From Welwitschia mirabilis (taxonomy: Eukaryota; Gnetophyta; Gnetopsida; Welwitschiales): a stretch of DNA of 64,000 bases. This document shows, piece after piece, positions 46,120 through 58,159 of the stretch. The stretch is taken from NCBI GenBank assembly GCA_051453625.1, contig JBOZIK010000001.1:267904882-267968881 (forward strand). The letters run 5' to 3'. How positions within the stretch are numbered: the first letter of the stretch is position 1; every line of letters starts with the position of its first letter. The position numbers were made by a program, and so were the translations under genes. The notes beneath the pieces were generated by a model that was not told the DNA's origin, searched no databases, and was given only the letters and a program-made list of their open reading frames with translations.

Positions 46120-46990
46120 GAATTTAGTATTATAAAAATCTCCAAATTTAAAGATCCAAAGGTAGTAACAATGAGTGTTACGTTTGAGGGAAACAAAAAG
46201 ATCATGAAATCTTTAATTGACATTAGAGTGAATGTTAACATATGTTATTATATATTTGCAAAATACTAGCCTATTTAGATTCTCTTAGAGCTAGCAAACA
46301 CTTTATTTAAGAAACTCTTAGGGGTCATTAAAGATTTAGTAACCAAATTGAAGAGGCATGCTACCTAATGGATGTAGTTGTCATAGAGGTCGAACATAAT
46401 AGAGGATACTCATAACTTCTAGGACGAGCCTTCTAGGCAATAGTCCACTGCATTATTGATATAAGAATTGGGATGATAGAGTGTCATCTAGAAAATAAAA
46501 AGTTTATAATTAGAGTTTTTAATGTTGCTAAAAAGGCCTAGATGATGAATGGGATATAGAAAGTAAAATCAAGTGAACTTTATTCCTTTAAGATCATTCC
46601 CCTAAAGAAAGAGGGTTGACATTACACAAGCATATATTTCATGAGGATCCACTTGAGATTAAGAACTCAAAAGTCTTTAATACATTCAACTTTGGGCATG
46701 ATTTTTTAGATTAGAATGAAAAATAAATAGAACCCTTAGATTATAAAAAAGTCCAATTATTAAATAAAAACTCATACTTTAAGGGAGATTGTCCACCACA
46801 TGAGCTAGAGATTGAAAATCTTAATTTGAATTTGAATTTGAAAAACCTTCCTAGTGGACTAAATAATATTTTTGTTTGTAATGATCGAAACAAACCTCTT
46901 ATAATTAATGAAAATCTCTTACGTAAATAATATTCAACATTAATCTCCCTTTTAACTTCCAAAATTCATGTGCTTATGTGGTCTCATAGA
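46120..46990 (+). pseudogene. G2 protease and start of RT region
   Basis: Aspartic protease remnant: VVTMSVTFEGNKKIMKSLID then IRVNVNI, where the active DTGAS/DIGAS box is changed to DIRVN (46205-46245), and LLELANTLFKKLLGVIKDL. Downstream, LNLNLKNLPSGLNNIFV and PLIINENLL (46835-46920) match the segment just before RT in Athila/Tat polyproteins. RT itself does not follow. Confidence 0.7.
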
Positions 46991-47289
46991 AATTTAACTG
47001 CTATCTTTCTCTTCCTCCAGTTGATTCTACTTAAAAATAATTATATACCTTTTATGTTTTATTAGTTAGTGAATATTTGATTTGGACCTTTTTTCTCTAA
47101 AAGAATGTAATATCCTAAGACCACCAAAACAAATCGTTTTCATTTTCTTCCTTTTCAATAAAATGTTGAATAGCTTTTTAGGATTTAAATAAAATTTGTT
47201 TGCTTTAGTGTTTTGTTTTTTCTCTTATGTTTTTATAATTTTAACTTTGGTTCTTAAGTAATAAATTAAACTATGATTAAGTCGTTACC

Positions 47290-47400
47290 TTTTTAAGAAA
47301 ATACATTCTAATGGCTCTATTGTAATTTTTGACTTAACCACTAAAGAAATTCAAAAAGTTAATTGAAAAAGGTTGAAGATATATGAACAACTTTATCTTA
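47290..47400 (+). pseudogene. G2 integrase C-terminal tail
   Basis: KKIHSNGSIVIFDLTTKEIQ, then KVN-stop-KRLKIYEQ. It parallels the integrase end of the minus-strand copy at 58375-58240 (VYSNGFVKIFDLETQ, KVNEQKLKIYENF). It proves that the 2-3 kb between the RT start and this point was deleted from G2. Confidence 0.75.
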
Positions 47401-47730
47401 GATTTTTTCTTTGGAGGATATTATGATGTTACTTGATCATATTTTAAACATGTCTTATGTATTTATTTCTATGAGTAGTCTTTAACTTGGGCATTTTATA
47501 ATGGTAAGATTTAATTCACCCAATCTTAAGACATTCACATCTAATCTTAACACTTTTACACATTTATGAAGTTTAGTTTGAAAAAAATGCTTGATTTTTT
47601 ATGTTTTTCTCACTGTTGAAAAGGTCTTATACTGTCTAAGAATGTTCTTCTCTATTTTTATCTTATGACTTCACCTTTGTCTTTTAGAGTATTTGATCAT
47701 GTGGAATGTTTTTATTATGTCAAAAACATA

Positions 47731-47789
47731 AAAAAAAAAAAGGAAAAAAGAAGAAGAAGAAGAAGGAAAAGGAGGGGGGGGGGGGGGGG
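47731..47789. repeat. Homopurine tract ending in 16 G
   Basis: A12GGA6G(AAG)n, then GGAAAAGGA and 16 consecutive G at 47774-47789. Followed 17 bases later by an N gap. Could form triplex or quadruplex structures. Confidence 0.9.
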
Positions 47790-47805
47790 TGAAATAAAAA
47801 CTTGA

Positions 47806-47815
47806 NNNNNNNNNN
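47806..47815. other. Assembly gap (10 N)
   Basis: Short placeholder gap next to the G run, a typical sequencing break. Confidence 0.95.
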
Positions 47816-49081
47816 ATGTTTTATATTTGAGATAGCTCAAACATATGGTCACCATGATGTCCTACCGTAAGTACACTAGGGCAAAGTTTCCTGAGAGGAA
47901 CCTTTGGAAGTGTAATATGATAGTTGTAGAAACTCCATTAGGGTGTCAGGTGTCCATGCTTCGTGGGTCCTTACTTCTCTAATTGTTTTTAGACTCATCT
48001 CATTATGGATAATCAAATAATAATAAAAAAATAGAGGCTACATGTTCAGTTGTATTCTTGATGTCATTAGAGGCATTACTTGTTTTCTAGACTCTTAGTC
48101 TTTTCATATGATTATTTTATTTTTAAGGATTTAGGTGTTTATTTTGAAATATGAGTAGGTAAGTTTATTTTTTAGCCATTCTTTCATCTTATTGTTTATT
48201 GTTTAAAGCATTTAAATTTTTTTATTAGTATTATCATAACCAATACCTTATTGAATGGAATTTTTTATATATCAAGTCATGAAATTTTAAATCAAATGGT
48301 GCTATGATTTCTTCCATGGGAATTTGTTAAACCAAAATTTATGGTAGGTAGGCTATCTTTTTTATGTTGCCTATGTTAATTCTTTTGTTTTTTTTTATGG
48401 TCTATTTAGTTGTTTCAAATTCATTTTTATCATTTCTTATTATTTTAGGATCTTATAATTTAATGGTTTTCTTGCTTAGTTTTCAATACAAAATTTATTT
48501 CTTACTTCAATAAGTTTTTTTAAAAATTTCATAATGTTCATTTTTAGTATTTTGATGTGCTCAATGCTACTCTTAATCATTTTTATGATGGCATATTTGT
48601 TGGGCATTTACTGATATAATTCATCTTAAGTAGTATGTTTTCACTCACTACTTTTTTCATGCTTATCAAAATATTTTATACATCCCTATTTTTCAAATCT
48701 GATACTTCTATACTAGCTTTTCACTTAATTCAAAAAGTTGTCCAAATTCAAAAAATCCATTATCTATCTTCTCACTTCTATTTTCTTTCTTTACTTTATT
48801 ATCTAATATGAGATGTATTATTTTTCTTGGGTGGAAGGACAGGCGAGAACAGGACTCATTTTCATGGCTCATTTTTATAATTTTTGAATTATTTTAGAAC
48901 TTTCATCAGGCATAACTTTTTAAAAATTTTTCACTTTATACACATTATGCTTTACATGCTATTTTGCTATGTGATGTGTTTGAGATCATTTATAAGCCTA
49001 TTTTCTAATTTTTAGATTTATTTTTTAAGATAATTTGGCTTGTAATTTTAATTATTCACCTAGTTTTTATTAGGAACTGAC

Positions 49082-49101
49082 AAAGGATAAGTGGGGTGCT
49101 A
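49082..49101 (+). other. G2 polypurine tract
   Basis: AAAGGATAAGTGGGGTGCTA directly before the 3' LTR. The minus-strand copies have GGCTAAGTGGGAAGCTA and GGCTAACTGGGAGATTA at the same place, confirming one family. Confidence 0.8.
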
Positions 49102-50157
49102 TGAGGTGCTGCCAAATTATGTGTATTTGATGAGGTATTATGAGTTGTTTTGTAGGAAATTTACATAGGTATGAATGCAATACTAAGGATTGTAAAGAAT
49201 TAATGAAAGATCTTAGAAATATGCAATTCTTAACATGATTAGAGGCCCTTAAGAAACATTTTAATTTACATGACTTTGAAGGAAGAACATTAATGCAAAA
49301 GGCTAGCTTCTCTTAAGTTAGAAGGATAAATAAGACTATTGTCCCCTCTATCATCCCCATGATAAATAGAACAACGACACATTAGATGCTGACATGGACT
49401 GGACCTAGTACTATTGAGTTACTTCTTAGTTATCTTTTGTAAAGAACTGTCTTTCCTATGGTTGTTCACATGACATGCAGGATGATAACTTTATGATCCA
49501 TTGATTACTTGGTAATTTCCATGATAACTGAGATGATAATATAATTACTAGCTGACCTTTGTCCATTTCATCTATTTCTTTTCTATAATTGAGCATTTTT
49601 TATAGCACCTTTAGTGTAGTGATTTTACTTTGTAACCCTATAAATAAGACACAACTAACTCCCCTATCTTTATGTGCACTAGACATTCTCATGATAGGTG
49701 ACTGAAGGTTTGGAGTTTGTCTCATAAGTTCTAGAAGACATTCCCTTGATGAAGAGCTATGCATCCTCCATTAAGGCTCAACTATTTTGCAACCTAGACA
49801 TTAGTTCTTTCTCAATACAAAACTCTAGTTTTACTATGCATGTTAATATTATTATGTTTTTCTTATGGTTTATATTGTCTTTGATCTAGTAATAGTTTTA
49901 TTGGTGATATAGGTCTTAAGGTAACCTTTGTTATGACTGAAAAAAGGTAGTTTTAGGATTACTTTGCATTTCATTTAGATTTATTATATTCGAATTTGCA
50001 TAACATCTTTATTCTTGCATTGTTCTTTAATTTTTGGTTACCATATTCTTCTGGAAAGTTAATCCTTATTATTTTCTCATAAGTTTTCAATGAAATATGA
50101 CACTTGAGTCACTCCCATTCACACTAGAGTGTGTATACAAAAATAAGCACTGCAATA
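49102..50157 (+). repeat. G2 3' LTR
   Basis: 1056 bases, TGAGGTGCTGCC to ACTGCAATA. Paired with 42579-43642. Differences are mostly transitions, by eye around one base in five. Confidence 0.88.
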
Positions 50158-50382
50158 ATAGGCTTAAAAATTATTTTGAAAATAAAAACCTATAACAAAA
50201 TTTTTAGATAGATAATTAATAAATACACTAATAATTAATATCCCTCCCCTAAAATGTACATTAAATAAGGAAAATGATCATGAGAAATATAACCAATCCT
50301 TATTGTGAAATGTAAAAATGATTTGTGAAAAGAAATATAAGCATGAAAATCAAAGAAATAATGTATACCATGCTAAAACTCA

Positions 50383-50420
<38 letters not shown>

Positions 50421-50640
50421 AAGCATGAGTTTTAAGTATAAAATTTATAGAGGGGAAGTTACAAAATATGATAAAATAAATTACTCCCCTAGTCTTCTCA
50501 TAATAAACTAAGAATGGATAGTAGGCTTAGATGCAGGAGGAGAAAAAGGAGGGTACTCTAGGTCTGCAAGGAAATGAAGATCCAATGATGTAGAGATGAA
50601 GCAAACTATCTCATTTCCTTGTACATGAACTGCCTCTACA
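50158..50640 (-). pseudogene. G0 3' untranslated region and ORF3 end
   Basis: Continuation of the G0 element interrupted by G2; aligns with 51940-52370. Minus-strand 50640-50508 reads without stops VEAVHVQGNEIVCFISTSLD, then a Pro-rich end PPFSPPASKPTIHS and TAG. This is the same C-terminus as ORF3 in G3 and G1. It is cut at 50640 by the LTR of G3. A (TA)n microsatellite lies at 50391-50417. Confidence 0.75.
50391..50417. repeat. (TA)n microsatellite
   Basis: About 13 uninterrupted TA units in the G0 untranslated region, absent from the homologous stretch near 52140. Confidence 0.95.
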
Positions 50641-50644
50641 AAGT

Positions 50645-51688
50645 TATTACAATATGTATTTATGCAATTTTATGTACTAAATAGAATCCTATTAATTATA
50701 AATATCATGCATAAACACAACACACTAATATAGATAAGGGTAAATTAGATGTTATAATTCATCAAATGCCAAGTTAGAAAATAAGAGAATTACTTTCCAT
50801 AAAAAAGTACTTGTATTCTAACTACAAAAACAATATGCAATGCATAAAAATAAATATAACACACTTATGCAAAGCTAATCTAGAAATAGAAAATAAAAAT
50901 TCACCTAACTTAAACTAACCCTGTATAACCTTAATAAAGGTTGTCCTTATAACATATATCACTAAGAAAATTATCACTAGATTAGAAAATGTTTTATATT
51001 AAATCATGAATCACATCTGTATTACTAAGTAGCTATACCTCAATGGAGGAAATGTCATCCAACAATAAGAAAAATGTCTACAACTATAAGGATGGATCTC
51101 CAGTCTCTCAATCTTCTATCATGAAAATTTTAGATGCAAATGAAGATAAGTAAGAGTCAAGGGAGAGATCACTATTTATTAACTCACAAGCACACAAGAA
51201 AATAGAAATAAATGTAGGGGTAAAACCATAATGGTCATGTGAGAAGAAACAGATGCATATGTGGTAGAGGTTAGGTAAATTTTTAGTGCAGATATTACAA
51301 AGTATAATTTGAATGGTCATTTGAAAAATAGAATAAATAATGCCACCTCATAATTAATCAACATCAACTACTAGGTTGATTATAGTCAGTATCCCTATTG
51401 GCATAATTTTCTTAATCATCTGTATAGTTGTCTGGACGATGAGGTGGATGATGGCCTTTGATAAATCTTCAATTAGTACATCATTCTCAATGTTTTATAG
51501 GACATTTTCTTAGAAATGTAAAGTATTTAAAATTGCTTAAAATGTTGTAAATCATTATAGAAATTGCATGTTTTCATCTATTTTACTTCAGCTCTTCATT
51601 ATTGTGGAAGTTAAGAATTTACCTATCTATTAGCATACAAAATCACTTAGAATACCCTATCAAATATGTATAAATTAGTAACATAACA
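50645..51688 (-). repeat. G3 gypsy 3' LTR
   Basis: About 1044 bases. On the minus strand it starts TGTTATGTTACTAATTT after a polypurine tract and ends ATACATATTGTAATA. It is the reverse-complement counterpart of the G2 LTRs (shared TATTTGATAGGGTATT start and GGATCCATCCTTATAG-type block near 51090). The 70-codon frame at 51108-51320 is LTR sequence. It inserted into ORF3 of G0. Confidence 0.8.
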
Positions 51689-52251
51689 TAATCTCCCAGT
51701 TAGCCTTATTACTTCTTAAAAAAACCAGGTGGTAAACCATCTTTGTGAGAAAACATATTAGATAATAAATAGCTAGGATAATTAAGGAAATTATCTCAAA
51801 AATATTTTTATAATTTACAAAGATACATACTAGATTTTAAAAAATCAGAAAAACTAAACATTGCATCTTCTAGAAGCTCAGTTAGTCAGTCATCTGGGTT
51901 ATCATCTAGATGATGGAAGGGATGACAAGCTCAAAAGAGCTATTTGAAATCAGGAACCTATGACAAAATTTTTATTTTTATAGATAATCTGATAGTGTAA
52001 TAAAATAACCTTCCACTAAATTGAGAAATAACAAATAGAAAAATACCCAAATAAAATAAATTCACATCATAAGATGTAAAAATTAAAAGATAGACATGAA
52101 AAAATCAGATATAAATTAGTACATTATGCTGGAAAATTAAAGTATTTATAAAATATCCAAAGAAAGTTTTTAATACAAAATATGTATATAAGGGGAGATA
52201 CAAAATAATAATACAAAATCACTTCCCCCATCTACATATGATACATTGTGG
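51689..52251 (-). other. G3 3' untranslated region
   Basis: Begins with minus-strand polypurine tract GGCTAACTGGGAGATTA. It provides the uninterrupted reference for the two halves of G0 (42337-42578 and 50158-50640). Confidence 0.75.
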
Positions 52252-53435
52252 TTAAATAACTAGCTCAAGAGCAGATAAAGAACAGGGAGGATGCTTAGGA
52301 TCTATGAGGAAATAGAGATCTAAGGATGTGGAACTCGATCTGATCATCTCATTACCCTGGATATGTACAGCCTTAGGAATGTCTACCATCACACTCTTCT
52401 AAATGAAAATGACATGTTGACACATGTCAATGATCTGAATCTCAGAGTGCTAGACTCTTCTCTCAATAGAAAAGATCCTTTGCTTAAATGTCTGCTGTCA
52501 TTGGTCAAGTACCAATTTCATCTAATCAAGAGTTTAGATCCTTTAATCCAGTGTATGGATACCTCTATCAATGGAATCTCTGATGGTATTAGTGGTATTA
52601 GCTAAGAGAGCTTAAATCTGCTTAAGAAAATCTCCAAATATAGGTCTCTGTACCTGAGGTATCTCTGCCTCTCTTGGAACTTGTATACTCATGTCTTGTA
52701 AACACTGAGATAAACTTTATAATGTGATCCGTGCTGCTTACCTATAGGCTCTGGAATCCAAAATCATTTAAAAAGTGCTGAGAGAAGGCATGGATAACCA
52801 AGTGTTCAAAGTTATCATGCCTCTACCATGAATCTGAGTCTCTTCTAGATGAATGTAGGAAGGTCCATCTGCTCCTCTTATCTAAAATCTGCTAATATCT
52901 GTAAGTGTGCTATCATGGAATGACTATCATGATAGAATGGGTTAATGTTATGGATCATTCTTCCATGTAGAACCCTAGATGTGGGGATCAACTGAGTAAC
53001 ATTTACCTCTTGTTGATTAGTAGTGAGATCAACTAAAATATCTAACATGGCGTCGTATGCTCAATGCTCCTTAGTCCTATTAGCTAGGTGTATGTGCATA
53101 TTTCCAAGCCCACTAAAATATATAATAACTATAATATAGGATAAAATAATGGCTATCTCTTAATCTCATATTAAAGAAACAATCATATCTTGTAATTGAG
53201 CACAAGCATCAGGTTGCCTCTTGATATGCATGATATTGTAGAACTTCGGTGTCTCTAATACATAGTATAATCCATTTGAGCCATAAATCGATTAGTATCT
53301 TGTCCATGTTAGGCTCGATATAGCCCATAAAATCATCAAAATATCACTTGACACACATACTAGCTATCTAAATAGTCAAGGAATGACTGCATTAAGGTGG
53401 TAGATGTGTAGGCTCCGCATTCTCTATCTTTGGCT
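52252..53435 (-). pseudogene. G3 ORF3 (conserved post-pol ORF, degenerate)
   Basis: Minus-strand protein remnant between the 3' non-coding unit and the LTR. Upstream part (53340-52860): LMILWAISSLTWTRY, LYYVLETPKFYNIMHIKRQP, LIPTSRVLHGRMIHNINPFY, reminiscent of the plant transposon-protein domain in extra ORFs of plant retroelements. Then SLSQCLQDMSIQVPREAEIP, SIDRGIHTLD, IFSIERRV followed by TAG, then HSEIQIIDM and VDIPKAVHIQGNEMIRS, to a TAA at 52252. The C-terminal half aligns with G1 17300-17719, including the TAG at the same codon. The start is across the gap at 53436. The plus-strand frame at 52363-52605 is a shadow. Confidence 0.7.
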
Positions 53436-53445
53436 NNNNNNNNNN
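53436..53445. other. Assembly gap (10 N)
   Basis: Placeholder gap between ORF3 and the left copy of the tandem segment. Confidence 0.95.
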
Positions 53446-55712
53446 TTCTACCTTAAACCTTAGCCTCAACCTATTTATCTCTACATGTACGAGGCCTACT
53501 CATTCAGAAACACAAAAAACATCATGCAAAAATAGAAAGACATGTATAAAACATTACATGGATGTGCAATAATGACCCCTAAAGATCGATAAAAACAAGA
53601 AAAAAATATTGAAAATATGTCTTGCCATCCCCTAAAAGTTGCAATGTGTCCCAAATTACCTAAAAATGAGAGAAAAATGAAAAATATGTGAAAAATTCAA
53701 AAACTATATTTTAAGTGGGCCCTATATGAAGTAAAAATTCAAAGTGTTTAAATAAAAAATCTAATTTAGTAGAGTCATAGTACATGTTAAACTAATCAAT
53801 TTTGCCTAAAGGACCATTATGTTTTATTCTATAGTTTACGAGAAAATAAGTGTAAAAGGTGAAAATTTGCAAATACCTCATAAAATGTAAATATTCATAA
53901 TTCAAAAAATATGTAGTGAAATTCAAGTTTTTAAGTCCCAAATTAAATAGCACGAAAAACTAAGTGATATATGTGAAAACTACATGGTGAAAGGCTGAAN
54001 NNNNNNNNNNNNNNNNNNNNNNNNNNNNNNNNNNNNNNNNNNNNNNNNNNNNNNNNNNNNNNNNNNATCTGGTAAATTTGGATATAAAATCTAATGGGAC
54101 AAGTTATGAAACACTAGTACAGGCCAAAGGGGTTATCATTTCTTAAAAGATTAGGTGAAAATGATAAAGAAACAAGGGAAAATAAGAAAAAAGTATTTGA
54201 ATCATGGTTTTATTGCACTACTATCCAGTCGTGTCATCTAGACAATAGCCTTAGGATGACTCTCAGAAAAAATTAGATTGTCATCATCCCATTATTATCT
54301 AGATGACTAGATGAATGACAAGGCATAAAACATTTTTCAAAAAGAAAAATATCAACCAAAAAACTTAAGATTATATATGATCATTTAAGCATCAATTATG
54401 AATAGAAAAACTCAAAAAGATAGAAAAAATAGTTAGAAAATCAACTAAATCAAGGAAAAAGGATAAACACACAAGAAAGAAAAACCTGTGGTTAAAAAAA
54501 GGGATTATTTAGGTTAAAACCTATAAGAAAAACTACATGAATACATCAAACAGAAAAGAAAATCATGATAAACATAGAACTCCATAAGATACAAGGGAAC
54601 TCATTAAAACTAGAATATGAAAAGAATTTTCTTTTTAATTTTTAAAATGCTCAATGAAAAAGGATCTAATATAAATGAATAGTAAGAAAAATACTAAATG
54701 TTTAAGTTCCTATAAAATAATAAGAAAATGTATAAAAGACTTTGAAATCCTAAACTGAAAAGTCAAAAAAACATAAAGTGAAAAATTGGACACAAGGAAA
54801 AAGGAGAAGATTGTTTACTTATCCTAAGTACTAATCTAGCAAACTCTCAATGAAGACATCATAAAGTCATCTGAGTAAATATGCATGACAAAATATATAT
54901 ACTTCATAAAGTTCACTCGAAAAGACAGTGGTTATTACAATATCCAAAACTTTAAGTGCATAGAACAATAAATGCCAAAATTAAAGGTTACTTAGAAATG
55001 AACTCACTTGCTTCCACCCCACAAACACACCTAAATCTTTAAAATTAAAATGTTCAAGTAAAAATACTAGGGTTTAAAAAACAAGAAATATCTCTAATTA
55101 TACCAATAACATTACTAATCCTATATCCTTAAAGCTTATTTATTGTTTCATGATGAGGGGAGTGAAACCACTACCAAAAGAGGAGGGACCCGTGAAGCAT
55201 AGCGAACTAATCCCCAGTGAAGTAATCACAAATACCAACACTGCTAAATTTTTATTTTAGAAAAATTTATCTCATTTCAATAGAACATCATAGTGACCAT
55301 TTTTTTTCTCTTTGAAACACAAAATATAATAGATCATGATCATTATTTCTCTTTTTTTCCTTTTTTTAAAAAAAATTCCCACATAGTCATACACTCAAAA
55401 AGATAAAGATGAATAAGTAAGATAAAAAATAGAAAAGAAAACTTCCAAATAATCTAATACTTTAACACCATTAAAAAAGGTATAATAAACTAAATCACCT
55501 CTCTTCAAGTGAAGTTTATAGACATGGGAATTTCTCAATATTGGGTGAATCCAATCTTATCACTGTAAATGTCCAAGTATGAATACTAATCATGAAACTT
55601 TATAAAGTAATACATAGGTTAAGTTTGAAAGATGATTAGGTAATATCATAATATTAACCAAAGGAGTAGGCTAAGAAAGAACTTAGACAATGATAGGAAG
55701 GAAGTTCTCCTT
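53446..55712 (-). repeat. Tandem 2.48-kb segment, left copy
   Basis: Aligns with about 55930-58190 at a constant offset near 2480 bases. Anchors: 54229/56709 (GTCGTGT-ATCTAGA), 55139/57605 and 55545/58022 (GTGAATCCAATCTTAT). It is the 3' non-coding region of the gypsy family, its right end reaching the integrase tail. It contains a 67-N gap at 54000-54066 and no ORF. Confidence 0.75.
54000..54066. other. Assembly gap (67 N)
   Basis: Unknown bases within the left tandem copy. Confidence 0.95.
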
Positions 55713-55812
55713 NNNNNNNNNNNNNNNNNNNNNNNNNNNNNNNNNNNNNNNNNNNNNNNNNNNNNNNNNNNNNNNNNNNNNNNNNNNNNNNNNNNNNNNN
55801 NNNNNNNNNNNN
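55713..55812. other. Assembly gap (100 N)
   Basis: A round 100-N filler, so its true length is unknown. It separates the two tandem copies; frames across it are artefacts. Confidence 0.95.
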
Positions 55813-58159
55813 ATCTCTTAACATGGAAAGTGTAGTCTGAATCATAAGCGATCTTCTGTGTCAAGGCGGGGTATGTATGGGCCCTACATGATCTACCTCT
55901 GGCAGTACTAATGAACCTAACTCTTGCTCTATAACTTTGTCTTCAAGCTTAACCTATCTAGCTCTATGTGTATAGGGCATAATCAATCAAAAATACGTAA
56001 AAAGTTACACGAAATCTAGTAAACATGGTTAAAATACATCGTATTAATGTTTAAAACAACCCCCAAAATTAATTAAAAAATGTAAAAAAATTATGAAAAT
56101 ACATCCTTCTCCTCTAAAATTGTCAATACATTTAGTATTGCTTAGTCATGAGAATAAAATTTCAAATTGCATGAAAAGTGTAAAAACAGTGTTTTTGATG
56201 TGCCCCACATAAGGTAAAAATTCAAAGTGCTTAGATGAAAAATATAATCCACTAGAAATGTAGAACACATTGAACTAATTAACTTATCCTAAAGGATCAC
56301 TATGTTTTAATTTACAGTTTGTGAGAAATTGAGTGTGAAAGGTAAAAACCTAAGTTTATCTCACAAAAAGCACAATTAATTATATCTTTCAAAATACATG
56401 ACAAAAATTAGATTTGTAAGTTTCTAGTCAAAGAGTGTAAAGAACTAATTAACATATGTGAAAACTACACTTAAAAGATTGAGAAAGAGGATGAAAAAAA
56501 TGGAAAAAAATGAAAAAGAGAAAAACATAGCTTGTTTTTGAAAACTCACTAAAATTTCGACAACCCATGAGCAATTTGGCTGGGACAAGTTTCAGCATAA
56601 TAGTAGGAACTAGGGGGACTATTGTTTCTCAAAGAAATGGGTAGAAATAATAAAAAAAGAAAAAAAAGAAAAAAATGTTGAACCATAATTTTATCACATT
56701 ATCATCAAGTCGTGTGATCTAGATGATAGCCTTAGGACAACTCAGGGAAAAAAATCTAACTATTGTCTGTCTGTGTCATTTGGGTAACCAAGGGACTATG
56801 GAACTTTTAAAAATTTTCTTAAAAATTAATATGTTAGTTAAGTAAGTTAGGCTCAAATATTAACATGAAGGTAATAGAATTTATCAAAAAGCTTGAAAAA
56901 ATAAGGAACGAGAAAGAATTGTTAAAAATCAGAATGATGAGGCAAGCTCAAAACAAATGAAAAATAGGAATGATAAAAACATACTAACTATGTTAAAACT
57001 TAAAAAAACTGAACAAATTTATCCAAACTAAAAAATAACCAAGAAAAAATGTAAAACTCCAAAAGATACAAGGAATATCATAAAAACTATTAAGCATAAA
57101 AGATTATCTATTTAATTCTAATGCCAAAAGGAAATGATATGTCATAAATTAATAATATAAAGACTATTAAATGATAAGGTCTTATGTGTAGATGAGAAAA
57201 TGTGGAAACAAATTTGAGATAGTAAATTAAAAAAACTAAAGAAAAGTAGAATGAAAAATGACATAAGGAACATGAAGAAGATTGCTTACTTATTCTAAAT
57301 TCTAACCTAGAAAACCCTTATGAAAGACATTAAAAAGTTACTTAAGTAAAAATGAATGACAAAGTGTATCAACTCCATAAAATTCCACTAAAAAATGAAG
57401 TGATTATGATGATACCAAAAAATCAAGTGCTTAGAAGAATGAATGATAAGATGAAAAGATACTTAGAAATGAACTCACTTACTTATACCACAAAACACAT
57501 CTAAATCCTCAAAAGTGAAATGACTATGTAAGAATACTAAGAATCTAAAAAACATGTAATGCTTTAATGATATTAGGAACATCACTGATTATATAGCTCA
57601 TAGTTAATTACAATTTTTCTATGATGAAAGGAGTGTAACCACAATCAGAGAAGTAAGGGCCTATGAAGTATGGCCAACCAGCCTTTGAGTGGAGTTTGCC
57701 TAGTTACCAATATATCAAAGGCTTCTTTCAAAAAACTTTATCCTAGTGTGATAGAACATCATGATAATTATGTATTTTTTTAAGCACAAATACAATAGAT
57801 CATGATTATTATTTTATTTTTTGAAAATATTATTTAATTTTTTTAAATAATTCCCACATGATCACACACTCAAAAAGATAAAGATGAATAAGTGAGATGA
57901 AATACGAAAAAAAACACACACGTAAATAATCAAAGACCTTATACCATTAAAAAAAACTTAAGAACTAAGACATATTCCTTTAAAGTAAATTTCATAAATA
58001 TGGAAATGTCTTAAGAGTAAGTGAATCCAATCTTATTATTATAAAGTGCCTAAGTATGAATATAGTAATGAAAACTTCATAAAGCAACACATAAGTCAAT
58101 TTTAAAAGATGATCAAGTGATATCATAACATCCACTAGAGAAATAAGCTAAAAAATAAT
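55813..58159 (-). repeat. Tandem 2.48-kb segment, right copy, with ORF3 start
   Basis: Minus-strand order: integrase tail, non-coding region (58150-55990), then at 55930-55813 a short reading (ISTARGRSCRAHTYPALTQK) that may be the ORF3 N-terminus. It then runs into the gap. The non-coding part is homologous to the left copy and, inverted, to G2 47400-49081. Confidence 0.7.

Larger units (their letters stand above)
47401..49081 (+). other. G2 3' non-coding segment
   Basis: T-rich, no ORF. Inverted homologue of 53447-58150 (for example CTTACTTCTCTAATTGTTTTTAG at 47970 against 57650). It contains the purine tract with 16 G and a 10-base gap. Confidence 0.6.
42579..50157 (+). mobile_element. G2: Athila/Tat-like gypsy element with internal deletion
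   Basis: Complete boundaries: 5' LTR 42579-43642 and 3' LTR 49102-50157, flanked by ATAAG (42574-42578) and ATAGG (50158-50162). It keeps leader, gag and protease, plus the first residues before RT and the last residues of integrase. RT, RNase H and the integrase core are missing, as is ORF3. The non-coding 3' segment (47400-49101) matches, inverted, the units at 53447-58150. It is nested in G0, whose halves on either side are contiguous in the homologous stretch 51689-52370. Confidence 0.88.

Noticed and set aside
52363-52605. 80-codon plus-strand frame
   Set aside because: Shadow of the minus-strand ORF3, whose C-terminus is conserved in two other copies.
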